This document shows, in pieces, positions 26,951-34,855 of a stretch of 64,000 nucleotides of DNA. The notes beneath the pieces were generated by a model. The model made no database searches. It was not told where the DNA came from and was given only the letters and a program-made list of their open reading frames with translations. The position numbers and the translations under genes were made by a program. Origin of the DNA: Bacteroidales bacterium (GTDB taxonomy: Bacteria > Bacteroidota > Bacteroidia > Bacteroidales > P3); NCBI GenBank assembly GCA_009785425.1, contig WQWI01000003.1:1-64000 (forward strand), in the 5' to 3' direction. How positions within the stretch are numbered: position 1 is the first letter of the stretch; every line of letters begins with the position of its first letter.

Positions 26951-28021
26951 TTATTTCTTTGCATCAACAAGCATTTTTAGTAACGTGTGGTACTGTTCTC
27001 GAATTATTCTTCGTCCGTAAATTCGGTCTGTTGTATGTGCTACTACCATGTCTAATGCCGGTATAACCGTTATGAATTGTCCCATGTATCCTGTTCCTGT
27101 GTATGCACCTTCAAATGCTGCTGCATGGTTTGCAAGTGTTGGATGCTCTACGTCAAATACCCACCACATGTAAGCATTTCCGTAAGGTCTTCTTTGGCGT
27201 GCTACAGGATTTAATTCGGCTCTTGGCGTAAATACGGCAGTGCTTCTTTCGATCCATGATTCGGAGATGAGTCGTTGGTCTTCCCACATTCCGTTGCGAA
27301 GCATTAGCAAACCTAAACGTGCCTTATCTCGTGTAGATAGCCGAAAATGATATGCCGGGAAACGGGAGCGTGTTAGGTCACCGGTTTTTCTCTGTATGCT
27401 TAGATCCCAATCCTGCATGCCTATTGGGATTGCCAAGTCGTCTTGAAATACTTCGTAAATATCTCGTCCGACAAGCTGCTCAAATATTGCCCCTGCGGCA
27501 TTAAAATCCCAATTATTGTAAAGAAAAAATTCTCCGGGTTGCTTACTTCCTCTTGCGGGTCTACTTGCATAGTCGTCACCGGCATTCGAAGCATTGTGGA
27601 AAACACCGGAACGTGATGTGATCAAATGGTGTATGGTTGCCTGCTTTTCAATCGGTAGAAGTCCGTCAACATCATCTATTCCGAGGTCTGCCATAGTGAG
27701 CGATAGGTCGATCGTTCCATCTTCGACATATCTTCCCATCAACATGGATAGCAGACTTTTTCTAACCGATGCTATTACAGCAGGTCGCTCCACCTCTCCA
27801 TATTGAAAAATAACTTCGCCACCGACAACCACCACAACACCGGTAGTATGCATACTGTCAATGATAAAACGACGGGCTTGTTCTAATCTTTCAACATCAA
27901 AGCCGTGTTCGGCAGGATTTGCCCTTTGCCAGCGGGTTGTTGGGAAAACTTGTGCTTGTAGTGTAACGGTTAGCATTAGGGCCGTTACTACGATCGTTGA
28001 AATGATAAATTTTGTTTTCAT
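26951..28021 (-). CDS. secreted serine hydrolase of the beta-lactamase/class C penicillin-binding fold
   Basis: A 356-residue protein with a signal peptide (about 1-24) and the SxxK motif SVRK (Ser85, Lys88) and YxN motif YNN (Tyr168). The family contains D-aminopeptidases, D,D-peptidases and esterases, and the sequence does not separate these. Close coupling to an aspartate racemase hints at D-amino-acid peptide substrates, which is inference. It begins 3 nt after the AAA ATPase gene ends. Confidence 0.82.
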   Translation of the reverse strand: MKTKFIISTIVVTALMLTVTLQAQVFPTTRWQRANPAEHGFDVERLEQARRFIIDSMHTTGVVVVVGGEVIFQYGEVERPAVIASVRKSLLSMLMGRYVEDGTIDLSLTMADLGIDDVDGLLPIEKQATIHHLITSRSGVFHNASNAGDDYASRPARGSKQPGEFFLYNNWDFNAAGAIFEQLVGRDIYEVFQDDLAIPIGMQDWDLSIQRKTGDLTRSRFPAYHFRLSTRDKARLGLLMLRNGMWEDQRLISESWIERSTAVFTPRAELNPVARQRRPYGNAYMWWVFDVEHPTLANHAAAFEGAYTGTGYMGQFITVIPALDMVVAHTTDRIYGRRIIREQYHTLLKMLVDAKK

Positions 28022-28024
28022 ATT

Positions 28025-29116
28025 TTATATAACATTCATTTGTTCTCGTTTATCCATAAGCCAAGTTGCAAAAAACGGGTCCTCTACTTTATAACCCTCT
28101 TTGGCTTGAATCAAATATCCGTTTTGTAGCAAACGCTTATAGGCACTGTATCGTGTGCTGGTCGGAATGGTGTTGTTTTTGACTGTTCTTAAACCTTTTT
28201 GAATATAAATTAATTCCAAAATCAGTTCCCGATCTTTGAGATTTAAATTCATCCAAAGTCGTTCGTAATCCATATTATGCTCGCGAACAATGGATAAAAT
28301 AACATCCTGCAAGGTTGAGTGTTTGTTGCGAAGCAATGCGTTGAAATAATGATACGCCATCATTTGGGTATAATAAGGATGTTGTTGTGTAAACAAAAGA
28401 ATATCTTTTGCAATCTCAGACGCCGATTTTTTATGAATTAGCGAAAAACCGGTTTTCAAGAAAACTTCAAAATCCAAGTACGGGATAACATCTAATGTTT
28501 GTAGTGTTCCAAAATGGTAGAAAGGTGATTTTTTACGCTCAAAAATATCTCGCATCAATGATTCCTGACTGCCCATAAATACATAATTAACACATTGGTG
28601 ATGCTGTATAATGGAGCGCAGTTGCTTATCCAACAACTTGTCTATTATCCGAATCTCTTGAAACTCATCAAAAATAACAATCGGCTTTTTGCCCTTTTTC
28701 CCTAATGTTTCTATAAGCGTTAAAACATCTTCCAAAATTGGTTTTGCAGATGCCATCGGCGCAAAACTGATATCAAAATTATTCGATACCGGATTTAGCG
28801 AGATTGTTGGAACAAAACGAAAGTCCTTAAAAAAATGTTTGATTTTTTCTATTTTGTAAATGCTTAAAATCCGCTTGAGCAACTCCGTTGCAAAATCCGA
28901 TGTTGATGTTACCAATTGCAAATTCAAAAAAACTACCGGTCGATTTAGTGAAACAACAGCTTTATTAATCAAACTCGTTTTTCCATAACGGCGAGGGCTA
29001 ATCAGAATTAAGTGGTTTGAGCTTTGAATAACTTGAGCAACTTTTACTAAGTCGTCAGTTCTGTTGGTAAAAAAACCACCTTCAACAATTGAACCATACT
29101 TGAAAGGGTTGTCCAT
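28025..29116 (-). CDS. AAA-type ATPase of the archaeal ATPase_2 family
   Basis: A 363-residue cytoplasmic P-loop ATPase with Walker A PRRYGKTS (41-48), Walker B VIFDEF (about 147-152), a GSQESLM sensor-like segment (near 190) and a C-terminal winged-helix-like part ending in DPFFATWL. Family members are common orphan ATPases in Bacteroidetes with unknown clients. No nuclease or toxin domain is fused. It is the first gene before the serine hydrolase-racemase-FISUMP hydrolase series. The promoter region contains three TTACGAAAAA direct repeats that look like an operator, so the gene may be tightly regulated. Confidence 0.8.
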   Translation of the reverse strand: MDNPFKYGSIVEGGFFTNRTDDLVKVAQVIQSSNHLILISPRRYGKTSLINKAVVSLNRPVVFLNLQLVTSTSDFATELLKRILSIYKIEKIKHFFKDFRFVPTISLNPVSNNFDISFAPMASAKPILEDVLTLIETLGKKGKKPIVIFDEFQEIRIIDKLLDKQLRSIIQHHQCVNYVFMGSQESLMRDIFERKKSPFYHFGTLQTLDVIPYLDFEVFLKTGFSLIHKKSASEIAKDILLFTQQHPYYTQMMAYHYFNALLRNKHSTLQDVILSIVREHNMDYERLWMNLNLKDRELILELIYIQKGLRTVKNNTIPTSTRYSAYKRLLQNGYLIQAKEGYKVEDPFFATWLMDKREQMNVI

Positions 29117-29143
29117 AGTTTATTGATTTATTTTCTCTTGGCG

Positions 29144-29193
29144 TTACGAAAAACTTCGTTACGAAAAATTTCGTAATGCAAAGTTACGAAAAA
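29144..29193 (-). promoter_or_regulatory. operator-like TTACGAAAAA repeats at the AAA ATPase promoter
   Basis: TTACGAAAAA occurs at 29144, 29159 and 29184. The middle copy is part of a palindrome, TTACGAAA-aa-TTTCGTAA (29159-29176). The repeats straddle the predicted -7 box (29179-29186) and transcript start near 29172, where a repressor would block transcription. Confidence 0.5.
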
Positions 29194-29209
29194 CAAACGA
29201 TCTTTCCAA
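29179..29209 (-). promoter_or_regulatory. promoter of the AAA ATPase-racemase operon
   Basis: On the minus strand a TAACTTTG -7 box (29179-29186) has a TTG 20 nt upstream (29207-29209). The leader to ATG 29116 would be about 56 nt. Confidence 0.6.
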
Positions 29210-29269
29210 GTAATTTTGCCGTTTTTCTTTTTAGTTTCCTGTCCAATTAGGTTGTTTTCTTCGTAATGC

Positions 29270-29306
29270 AAAAAAGACATCGGTACAGACCACAGTCTGT
29301 ACCGAT
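29270..29306 (-). terminator. intrinsic terminator of the FISUMP/Sus operon
   Basis: The arms ATCGGTACAGAC and GTCTGTACCGAT form a perfect 12-bp stem with a 4-nt loop, followed on the minus strand by a T-run (complement of 29271-29275). It lies 14 nt after the stop codon of the gene at 29320. Confidence 0.85.
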
Positions 29307-29319
29307 ATCTGTGTAAAAA

Positions 29320-32300
29320 TTAATCCATTATCAAACGTACACGCTCTGCCCAAAGCGTGCTGATCATACGCCACATAGGATTGATGCGTCCGTCGTTTGA
29401 ATAGACTTGGAAACTCATTAGCGTATGTTGATTCTGTATTTCAGCTCCGGCAGCATTGAACGAATAGCCGTCAATCATCAGAAAGCGTGTACCATTATTG
29501 TTCGCACCGGTATTAGATATTCCTCTATTACCTATTGCTCCGAAACCGGTTATGTTAGAGGTTGGCACTCCGGTAAGACCCGGAAAGTTCTCTACAGTGT
29601 ATCCGATGAGTCTTCCTTCGAAAAGATTTGCACCCTCTATACTGCCATGAGTTTGGCCGGTTCCTGTTGGAACATTAAGCGTTCCTGAATTGTTGATGTT
29701 GTAAACATAGTTGACCAACATCGCAAACTGATCCATTTTTGGAATACTCCAACCGTTCGGCGATAGTCTATCGACAATGTCACTCTCCGGTATTGCCGTG
29801 CCGGCTGCGACCGGAGTATTTATGAGTGCTTGGAAGTTATATGACACGCCAAGTCGGTTACGCCAAAGCACATCTGCTTCGTTCGTACTGTTGGCATTAG
29901 TCGCACCCAGACCCGGTATTCCTGTTCCTCCCGGAGCAGCAGCATGACCCTCAAAAGCTCCCCAGCCCGGAGCTGCCCATACAACGACACACGCAGGGTT
30001 AGTCATAATAAGAGGCCAATCTCCCGTAGTGTTTCTGCTATCTGTAGTTAGTATAGGTGTGCCATCTGCAAAACGGGTAGTACGCAAGCTTTCACGAATC
30101 CAGTATTGGATACCAATCTTAACTACGCCGTAGTATTCTACTTCTGTGGTTTCGCCATTGATAGGAGCACCCGTGCGCTCGTCACGCAGCATCATAGGTC
30201 TCAATGTAGCCAGTGTAGGGGTTATATTCGGAATTTCAATTCCGGTCACACGTGGATTACCTTCAAGAATGAAAAGATAGGCAGGCTGACTAATTTCTTC
30301 ACCTTCAGCATAAGAAATCAATATCTCGTGTGCAGGCGTAGCTCCGGTAGCACTTGTGTTCCATGAAACAAAGTTACCGTTAATCAGAACCAATCCTGTC
30401 GAAAGATTAGCTCTACCATTGTTCAACATGGTGTAAGCTACAACTCTTCTGTCGAAAATTGTGGGCCATTGCTCACCCGGAAGATGTTGATGCAGGAACT
30501 CGTAAGCTAAATGACCGATAACTTCATTACCTACCACAATTTCGTAAACGTAGCTGTCAGCCCACTCCAAATCTTCAATGTTAACCCTAAAGACAGTCGT
30601 CGGAGTCGTAAAAGTGTAAACGTCAGACCAGCAAGGTTCGGCGAACGGTCCGGTCTCGCGGAAAATAATGCTATCTATATCATCAATCAAAAACGTGCTA
30701 TGTACATTGCCGCCTATGTAAATCAAAAGTTCGTCCAAATCTGCAGTTGATTTCAAAACAGGAACAATACTATCCACTGTTGCCGTAATAAATTCATGCA
30801 CTTGAAGTCCTATGTGGATGAACACCCTATCCTGATCCTGGTCGGCGAAGACAGGTCTCACTTTTACATCAGCAACAGTTCCGCCTTCTTGCAATATGGG
30901 GAGAAAATCGAAGCTATTGGTTGTCACCACAGGCTGTGGAGTTCCGTCAATCTCTACGATATAACCGGTTGCAAAATCCACTGCATCCCAAAACACCATT
31001 GCACCTTCGCTTCTCACGTTTTGTGGCGTGAGTGCAGAAAGTACGATGCCTGTTTGTTCTTCCGGACAGCGTGTACATACTCTGTAGCCTTCGCCTGTTT
31101 GAGTACAGGTTGGAGCTTCTTCCACTTGTATCGGTCCCCAGTCGTGCCCGAGGGCTTCTACCAATACTACACCACAACCGGGTCTTGGACAAATTTGAGG
31201 ATCAGTACAAGTTGCTTCGGATCCGCTATAGTCGTGTCCGAGGGCAGATACAACGTTTCTTTCGTCGGTTTCACCGCAAAAAGAACATTTGTAAAGATCA
31301 AAACCTTCCTCCGTACACGTTGGATCAACGTGTTCTTCAAATGCAAAATCATGTCCGGTTGCCTGTTCGAAAGGTGCACGGTGGTCATCCACATCACAAC
31401 GGATACAAGAGTATAGCTGAAAACCTTGTTCTGTACAAGTTGGTGCAACGGTTTCAATAAATTCGAAAACGTGTACACAAACGAAGTCACGAATTATACG
31501 CACATACTTTGCTCTGTGAGCACTTTGAACTCCAGGAAAACCCGGAGCGTGAGCACCATCAAGAGAAGTTTCAACTTGGAAAAAATTCATTGAGTGCTGA
31601 GCTAAACGATTTAATTGCTCTGCTCCACCCCATCCAGGTCCTCTGTAGACATAACCGTCCATCATTAAGAACATGGTATTTCCATTGAAACCAGTTGGGG
31701 TATTCGAACGAGAGATATTTCCAATAGCAGTAAATCCACTTAGGTTATTATTTTCGGGTCTTGCCTGAACTGTATTTACAGCGTCTGGTGTCGGATAAGC
31801 TTCAAGGGTGTATCCGCTGAGTCTTCCGCCAACTGCACCCGGAATCGGGTTTGATGTTCCGGTTAGTGCAACATTTTCTAGATTGTAAACATACCTAACC
31901 ATTTCTGCAAACTGAGCACGCACAGGAACTGTCCAGCCTTGCGGAGAGATATTGTCAACGATTTGCGACGCTGGTATTTCTTGGTTTAAAAACGCATCAT
32001 AAACTCTTGTCATTGCAAACCAATTATAGAGAACGCCATATCTTTGACGCAACGCAACAGCAGTCGGATCGGTACTATTGGCATCTGCAAAAGTAACATT
32101 AACATTTGTGACAGCTCCATCTGCTTGACCATGACCTCTTATTCCTAAAAGGATTCCCGGTTCTAATGCATCAGTCCAATCTGTTTCAGCAGCGATAGCA
32201 AAACTCGTTGGTATTGGAGTGCCATCGATCCAACGTGTAGTACGAAGGTTATCTCTAGTCCAAAACTGAGTTCCGATTTTTACTAATCCGTAGTATTCTA

Positions 32301-32829
32301 TTTCTGTGGTTCCTCGTCCGAATATCTCGGCACCTGTACGTTCATCGCGAACTCGGTATGGAACTACCGTAGTCGGATCAGCAGTTAAGCCCGTGCTGTT
32401 AGTTGCTGACACACGCGGTTGTTCACCGTCCTCCACAATAATATAAATCGTTGTTGGGTTCGTTACCGCTTCGCCTGCCTCATAAGTCAGCATTTCGTGC
32501 GGAAGAGTCGCTCTTAGATTCCAAGAAACATGATTTCCGTTGTCTATCACAAATCCGTTTTGCAGATGTATCGTTCCCATCCACATCGGATAAGCCACGA
32601 CAGTACGTCTGCGTACCTCCGGATTTATTTCTGACGGAAGATGTTTGTGTAGAAATTCATTAGCGATTTGACCGATAACTTCGCTTCCTGCCATAACGTT
32701 GAGGATATAACTCTGTTCCCAGTTAAGGTTAGACACATCAACAGTGAAGACCCTATCTTGCTGCGCCCATAACGTACCTATGCCTGTCAGCATGGTGAGG
32801 GCTACTATGGTTGAAATTAATTTTTTCAT
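29320..32829 (-). CDS. large secreted protein with two FISUMP domains and a Cys-rich repeat block
   Basis: An 1169-residue protein with signal peptide (about 1-22). It is an internal duplication: module YIL..VIGQIANEFLHKHLP (about 30-180) plus FISUMP (about 210-460), then a linker, then a second module YVY..VIGHLAYEFLHQHLPG and second FISUMP (about 900-1169). The linker (about 465-610) has repeats of the form PTCTE-G-(F/Y)-x-C-x-x-C spaced by AxGHD(F/Y/W) segments, then a fibronectin-like strand pattern (SALTPQNVRSEGAMVFWDA). Each FISUMP shows IGTQFW-type and W(T/S)VP/IP strands. No sorting domain is seen at the C-terminus. Last gene before the terminator. Function unknown; probably surface or secreted adhesin. 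Confidence 0.75.
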   Translation of the reverse strand: MKKLISTIVALTMLTGIGTLWAQQDRVFTVDVSNLNWEQSYILNVMAGSEVIGQIANEFLHKHLPSEINPEVRRRTVVAYPMWMGTIHLQNGFVIDNGNHVSWNLRATLPHEMLTYEAGEAVTNPTTIYIIVEDGEQPRVSATNSTGLTADPTTVVPYRVRDERTGAEIFGRGTTEIEYYGLVKIGTQFWTRDNLRTTRWIDGTPIPTSFAIAAETDWTDALEPGILLGIRGHGQADGAVTNVNVTFADANSTDPTAVALRQRYGVLYNWFAMTRVYDAFLNQEIPASQIVDNISPQGWTVPVRAQFAEMVRYVYNLENVALTGTSNPIPGAVGGRLSGYTLEAYPTPDAVNTVQARPENNNLSGFTAIGNISRSNTPTGFNGNTMFLMMDGYVYRGPGWGGAEQLNRLAQHSMNFFQVETSLDGAHAPGFPGVQSAHRAKYVRIIRDFVCVHVFEFIETVAPTCTEQGFQLYSCIRCDVDDHRAPFEQATGHDFAFEEHVDPTCTEEGFDLYKCSFCGETDERNVVSALGHDYSGSEATCTDPQICPRPGCGVVLVEALGHDWGPIQVEEAPTCTQTGEGYRVCTRCPEEQTGIVLSALTPQNVRSEGAMVFWDAVDFATGYIVEIDGTPQPVVTTNSFDFLPILQEGGTVADVKVRPVFADQDQDRVFIHIGLQVHEFITATVDSIVPVLKSTADLDELLIYIGGNVHSTFLIDDIDSIIFRETGPFAEPCWSDVYTFTTPTTVFRVNIEDLEWADSYVYEIVVGNEVIGHLAYEFLHQHLPGEQWPTIFDRRVVAYTMLNNGRANLSTGLVLINGNFVSWNTSATGATPAHEILISYAEGEEISQPAYLFILEGNPRVTGIEIPNITPTLATLRPMMLRDERTGAPINGETTEVEYYGVVKIGIQYWIRESLRTTRFADGTPILTTDSRNTTGDWPLIMTNPACVVVWAAPGWGAFEGHAAAPGGTGIPGLGATNANSTNEADVLWRNRLGVSYNFQALINTPVAAGTAIPESDIVDRLSPNGWSIPKMDQFAMLVNYVYNINNSGTLNVPTGTGQTHGSIEGANLFEGRLIGYTVENFPGLTGVPTSNITGFGAIGNRGISNTGANNNGTRFLMIDGYSFNAAGAEIQNQHTLMSFQVYSNDGRINPMWRMISTLWAERVRLIMD

Positions 32830-32841
32830 GATATTTCGCTT

Positions 32842-33690
32842 TTATTGTTTAATAATTTGGAATGATTGAATACGCACACCGCCTTGTTCAACAAACAAAA
32901 TGTAAGTTCCGGACGGATGGTTTTGCATGTCGATTGTTGTAGTTTCAGACAGAATTCGTCCTGTTTGCATCAATCTTCCGTTCAAATCAAAGAGACTGAA
33001 GGTCATATCCTGCATAAACTCAGAAACAGCTATCGTCAATTCGTCTCTTACAGGGTTTGGAAAAACATGAATTTGATTGTCTGCAATCGGTGCAATGGCT
33101 GTTGGTGGTGGTACAGGGAAATTCACAGTTGTAGATGTAACATCCGTTCCATTCCATACAATCGTGATTGTAACATTGGTATATGTTTTGGTTTCTCCAA
33201 CACGAACGTTTCCTGTTCCGCTGAAATTTTCGGTATCACCTGTGATTACAATAGCCGGCTGCGTTCCGAAGTTAAGCAACAAGAATTGGCTACCATCAAC
33301 CATAATTTGAATGCCAAAATCTCTTCCGCCGTGCATTTCTACACTTGGAATAGTCCACACATAAGTTCCGGCATTGCCTGAAGTAAAATTAGCTACAGCA
33401 TTCGTCCAGACAGTAGTTCCTGAAATTGCATTACCGTGAATTTGGACTATCCAGTCTGTTTCAGGATCCATAGGTCCCTCTCCTTTAATTTCGACAAAAG
33501 AAAGATTTCGTACTTCCGCCAATGGGAATGTACTTTCTCCTACGGTCATTACTCTATCAGCGAAGGTAATCTTGGTCTCTGCCATAACAAATGGTATCTG
33601 ATCACCCGTGATAGGTTGCACGTAGATGTTCTGTGCCTGTAGCATTAAGCCTGTGGCAAAGAGAATTGTTGTGATTAGGATTTTTTTCAT
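32842..33690 (-). CDS. T9SS-secreted protein with type A C-terminal sorting domain
   Basis: The start is set at ATG 33690 (MKKILITTILF), which gives a proper signal peptide cut after LQAQ; the frame continues upstream to 33753 without any secretion signal. The mature protein has an N-terminal segment with a PLAEVRNLSF pattern, a middle beta domain (about 75-200), and a C-terminal sorting domain: FPNPVRDEL, FSLFDLNGRLM, PSGTYILFVE and a final QIIKQ. This is the tag that directs proteins through the type IX system to the surface. No enzyme motif is visible. It lies between a hydrolase lipoprotein and the double-FISUMP gene in the same operon. Confidence 0.82.
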   Translation of the reverse strand: MKKILITTILFATGLMLQAQNIYVQPITGDQIPFVMAETKITFADRVMTVGESTFPLAEVRNLSFVEIKGEGPMDPETDWIVQIHGNAISGTTVWTNAVANFTSGNAGTYVWTIPSVEMHGGRDFGIQIMVDGSQFLLLNFGTQPAIVITGDTENFSGTGNVRVGETKTYTNVTITIVWNGTDVTSTTVNFPVPPPTAIAPIADNQIHVFPNPVRDELTIAVSEFMQDMTFSLFDLNGRLMQTGRILSETTTIDMQNHPSGTYILFVEQGGVRIQSFQIIKQ

Positions 33691-33769
33691 AATGTTGTAT
33701 TTTTGTGTGTTTATACTTGCTTTTATCCCTGTGCGGGACATGAGGTTACTCATGTGGACGGGTTAATCT

Positions 33770-34759
33770 CTATTTTTCGTTTCCAAATAAGAGTCCGTAT
33801 GCAGAAGTTGGTGTCCAATTGTTGGCAGAAACCGTTCGTTCTCCGTCTATTGTTTCGTATGCTCCGTGTATCATTCCTAAAGACCAGTGCCCTATTCCTT
33901 CTACATCAACTATTCTCCAATTAAACGGCAATCCCATGTTTTCTGCTTTTTGTTTGGATGTATTGAAAAAGTTATGGGCTCGCTCCACGCGTGTAACGCC
34001 TTGTGCCATAGCACCACCTGTTCTCAATAAATCGTCACTGTCGGTAATTGTGTCTGCCGTTCCGGATTGAATGATAAGATTTCTTGCAAAAAATGCTTCA
34101 AGATTTTGTTCTGTTCCGAATGGCGTACCCATTACAGAAAAGGGCCAGCCATATACTTCGCCTGCAATATCATGAAGTCCGTTTATTGGGAAGGTATAAT
34201 TCCCGGCATTGGCAGCTATGGCTGTTCCAACTCTTGCCTCGGGCATTGTCAGTAACATTCTGTGAACAAATTGTGCTCCTGCCGAATGTCCATAGATGTC
34301 ATAGGTTAAAACTCTGCTTCGCGTGTAGTGGCGAAAATTGTCGAACACGGCTTCAACTTTGTTTGCTGTCCATAGTTCGCGAGATACTATTTGAGTGAGG
34401 TCTCTTCGTTCAAAAATACCTCCACGTTGAAAGCAGTTTACAGAATAATGTTCCAAACAAAATTCCGGAGCGATAAGAACAATGCCATCTCGTTCGGCAA
34501 ATTCCATCCACCCTCCCATCGAAATGGACGCTCTTCGTCCCATACCGTGTGCGATGAACAACACCGGCATCGTTCTGATGTCTCCTGTCGAAGGAATAAA
34601 ATAGCGTACAATAATCGGTCTGTCGGATAGCGGTTTATATTCTTGGAATATAAATTCTGCAGCTTCGCCTCTGGTTTGCCATCTACCGTCGGTGGCTGTT
34701 GGTGTAGCACATCCTAACAGGAGACAGGGTAGGAGTAGTAGTATAAGTAGTTTTTTCAT
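33770..34759 (-). CDS. alpha/beta hydrolase lipoprotein
   Basis: A 329-residue lipoprotein (Cys17 in LLGC) with an FIAHGMG oxyanion strand (about 68-74), nucleophile elbow GHSAGA (Ser159) and a late histidine in GIGHWSLG. Paralogue of 2089-2979 and of the C-terminal half of 23765-26194; it keeps the same QFVHRML, AANAGNY and DTITDSDD segments. Several extra cysteines (Cys101, Cys109) could form a disulfide. Outer-membrane attached hydrolase of unknown substrate, inside the second Sus-type operon. Confidence 0.78.
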   Translation of the reverse strand: MKKLLILLLLPCLLLGCATPTATDGRWQTRGEAAEFIFQEYKPLSDRPIIVRYFIPSTGDIRTMPVLFIAHGMGRRASISMGGWMEFAERDGIVLIAPEFCLEHYSVNCFQRGGIFERRDLTQIVSRELWTANKVEAVFDNFRHYTRSRVLTYDIYGHSAGAQFVHRMLLTMPEARVGTAIAANAGNYTFPINGLHDIAGEVYGWPFSVMGTPFGTEQNLEAFFARNLIIQSGTADTITDSDDLLRTGGAMAQGVTRVERAHNFFNTSKQKAENMGLPFNWRIVDVEGIGHWSLGMIHGAYETIDGERTVSANNWTPTSAYGLLFGNEK

Positions 34760-34777
34760 TATGATCGTTTGTCATTT

Positions 34778-34839
34778 GCTCCTGCGGAGCGTTATTTGTT
34801 ATTATCGATTTCTACCTAATAGCGACCCCGTAAGGGGTC
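34778..34839. repeat. two short hairpins in the intergenic gap
   Basis: GCTCC-tgc-GGAGC (34778-34790) and GACCCC-gtaa-GGGGTC (34824-34839) lie in the 96-nt gap after the fimbrillin/FISUMP gene. Neither is followed by a T-run on the minus strand, so they look like REP-type elements or RNA processing sites rather than terminators. Confidence 0.5.
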
Positions 34840-34855
34840 TAACTATCATTTAATC

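Noticed and set aside
29144-29193. Short CRISPR-like repeat array from the TTACGAAAAA copies
   Set aside because: Units are 10 bp with 5- and 15-nt gaps and no cas gene is near; an operator fits better.
34778-34839. Hairpins after the fimbrillin/FISUMP gene as terminators splitting the second Sus operon
   Set aside because: Neither has a T-run in the right direction; they are listed as repeats only.
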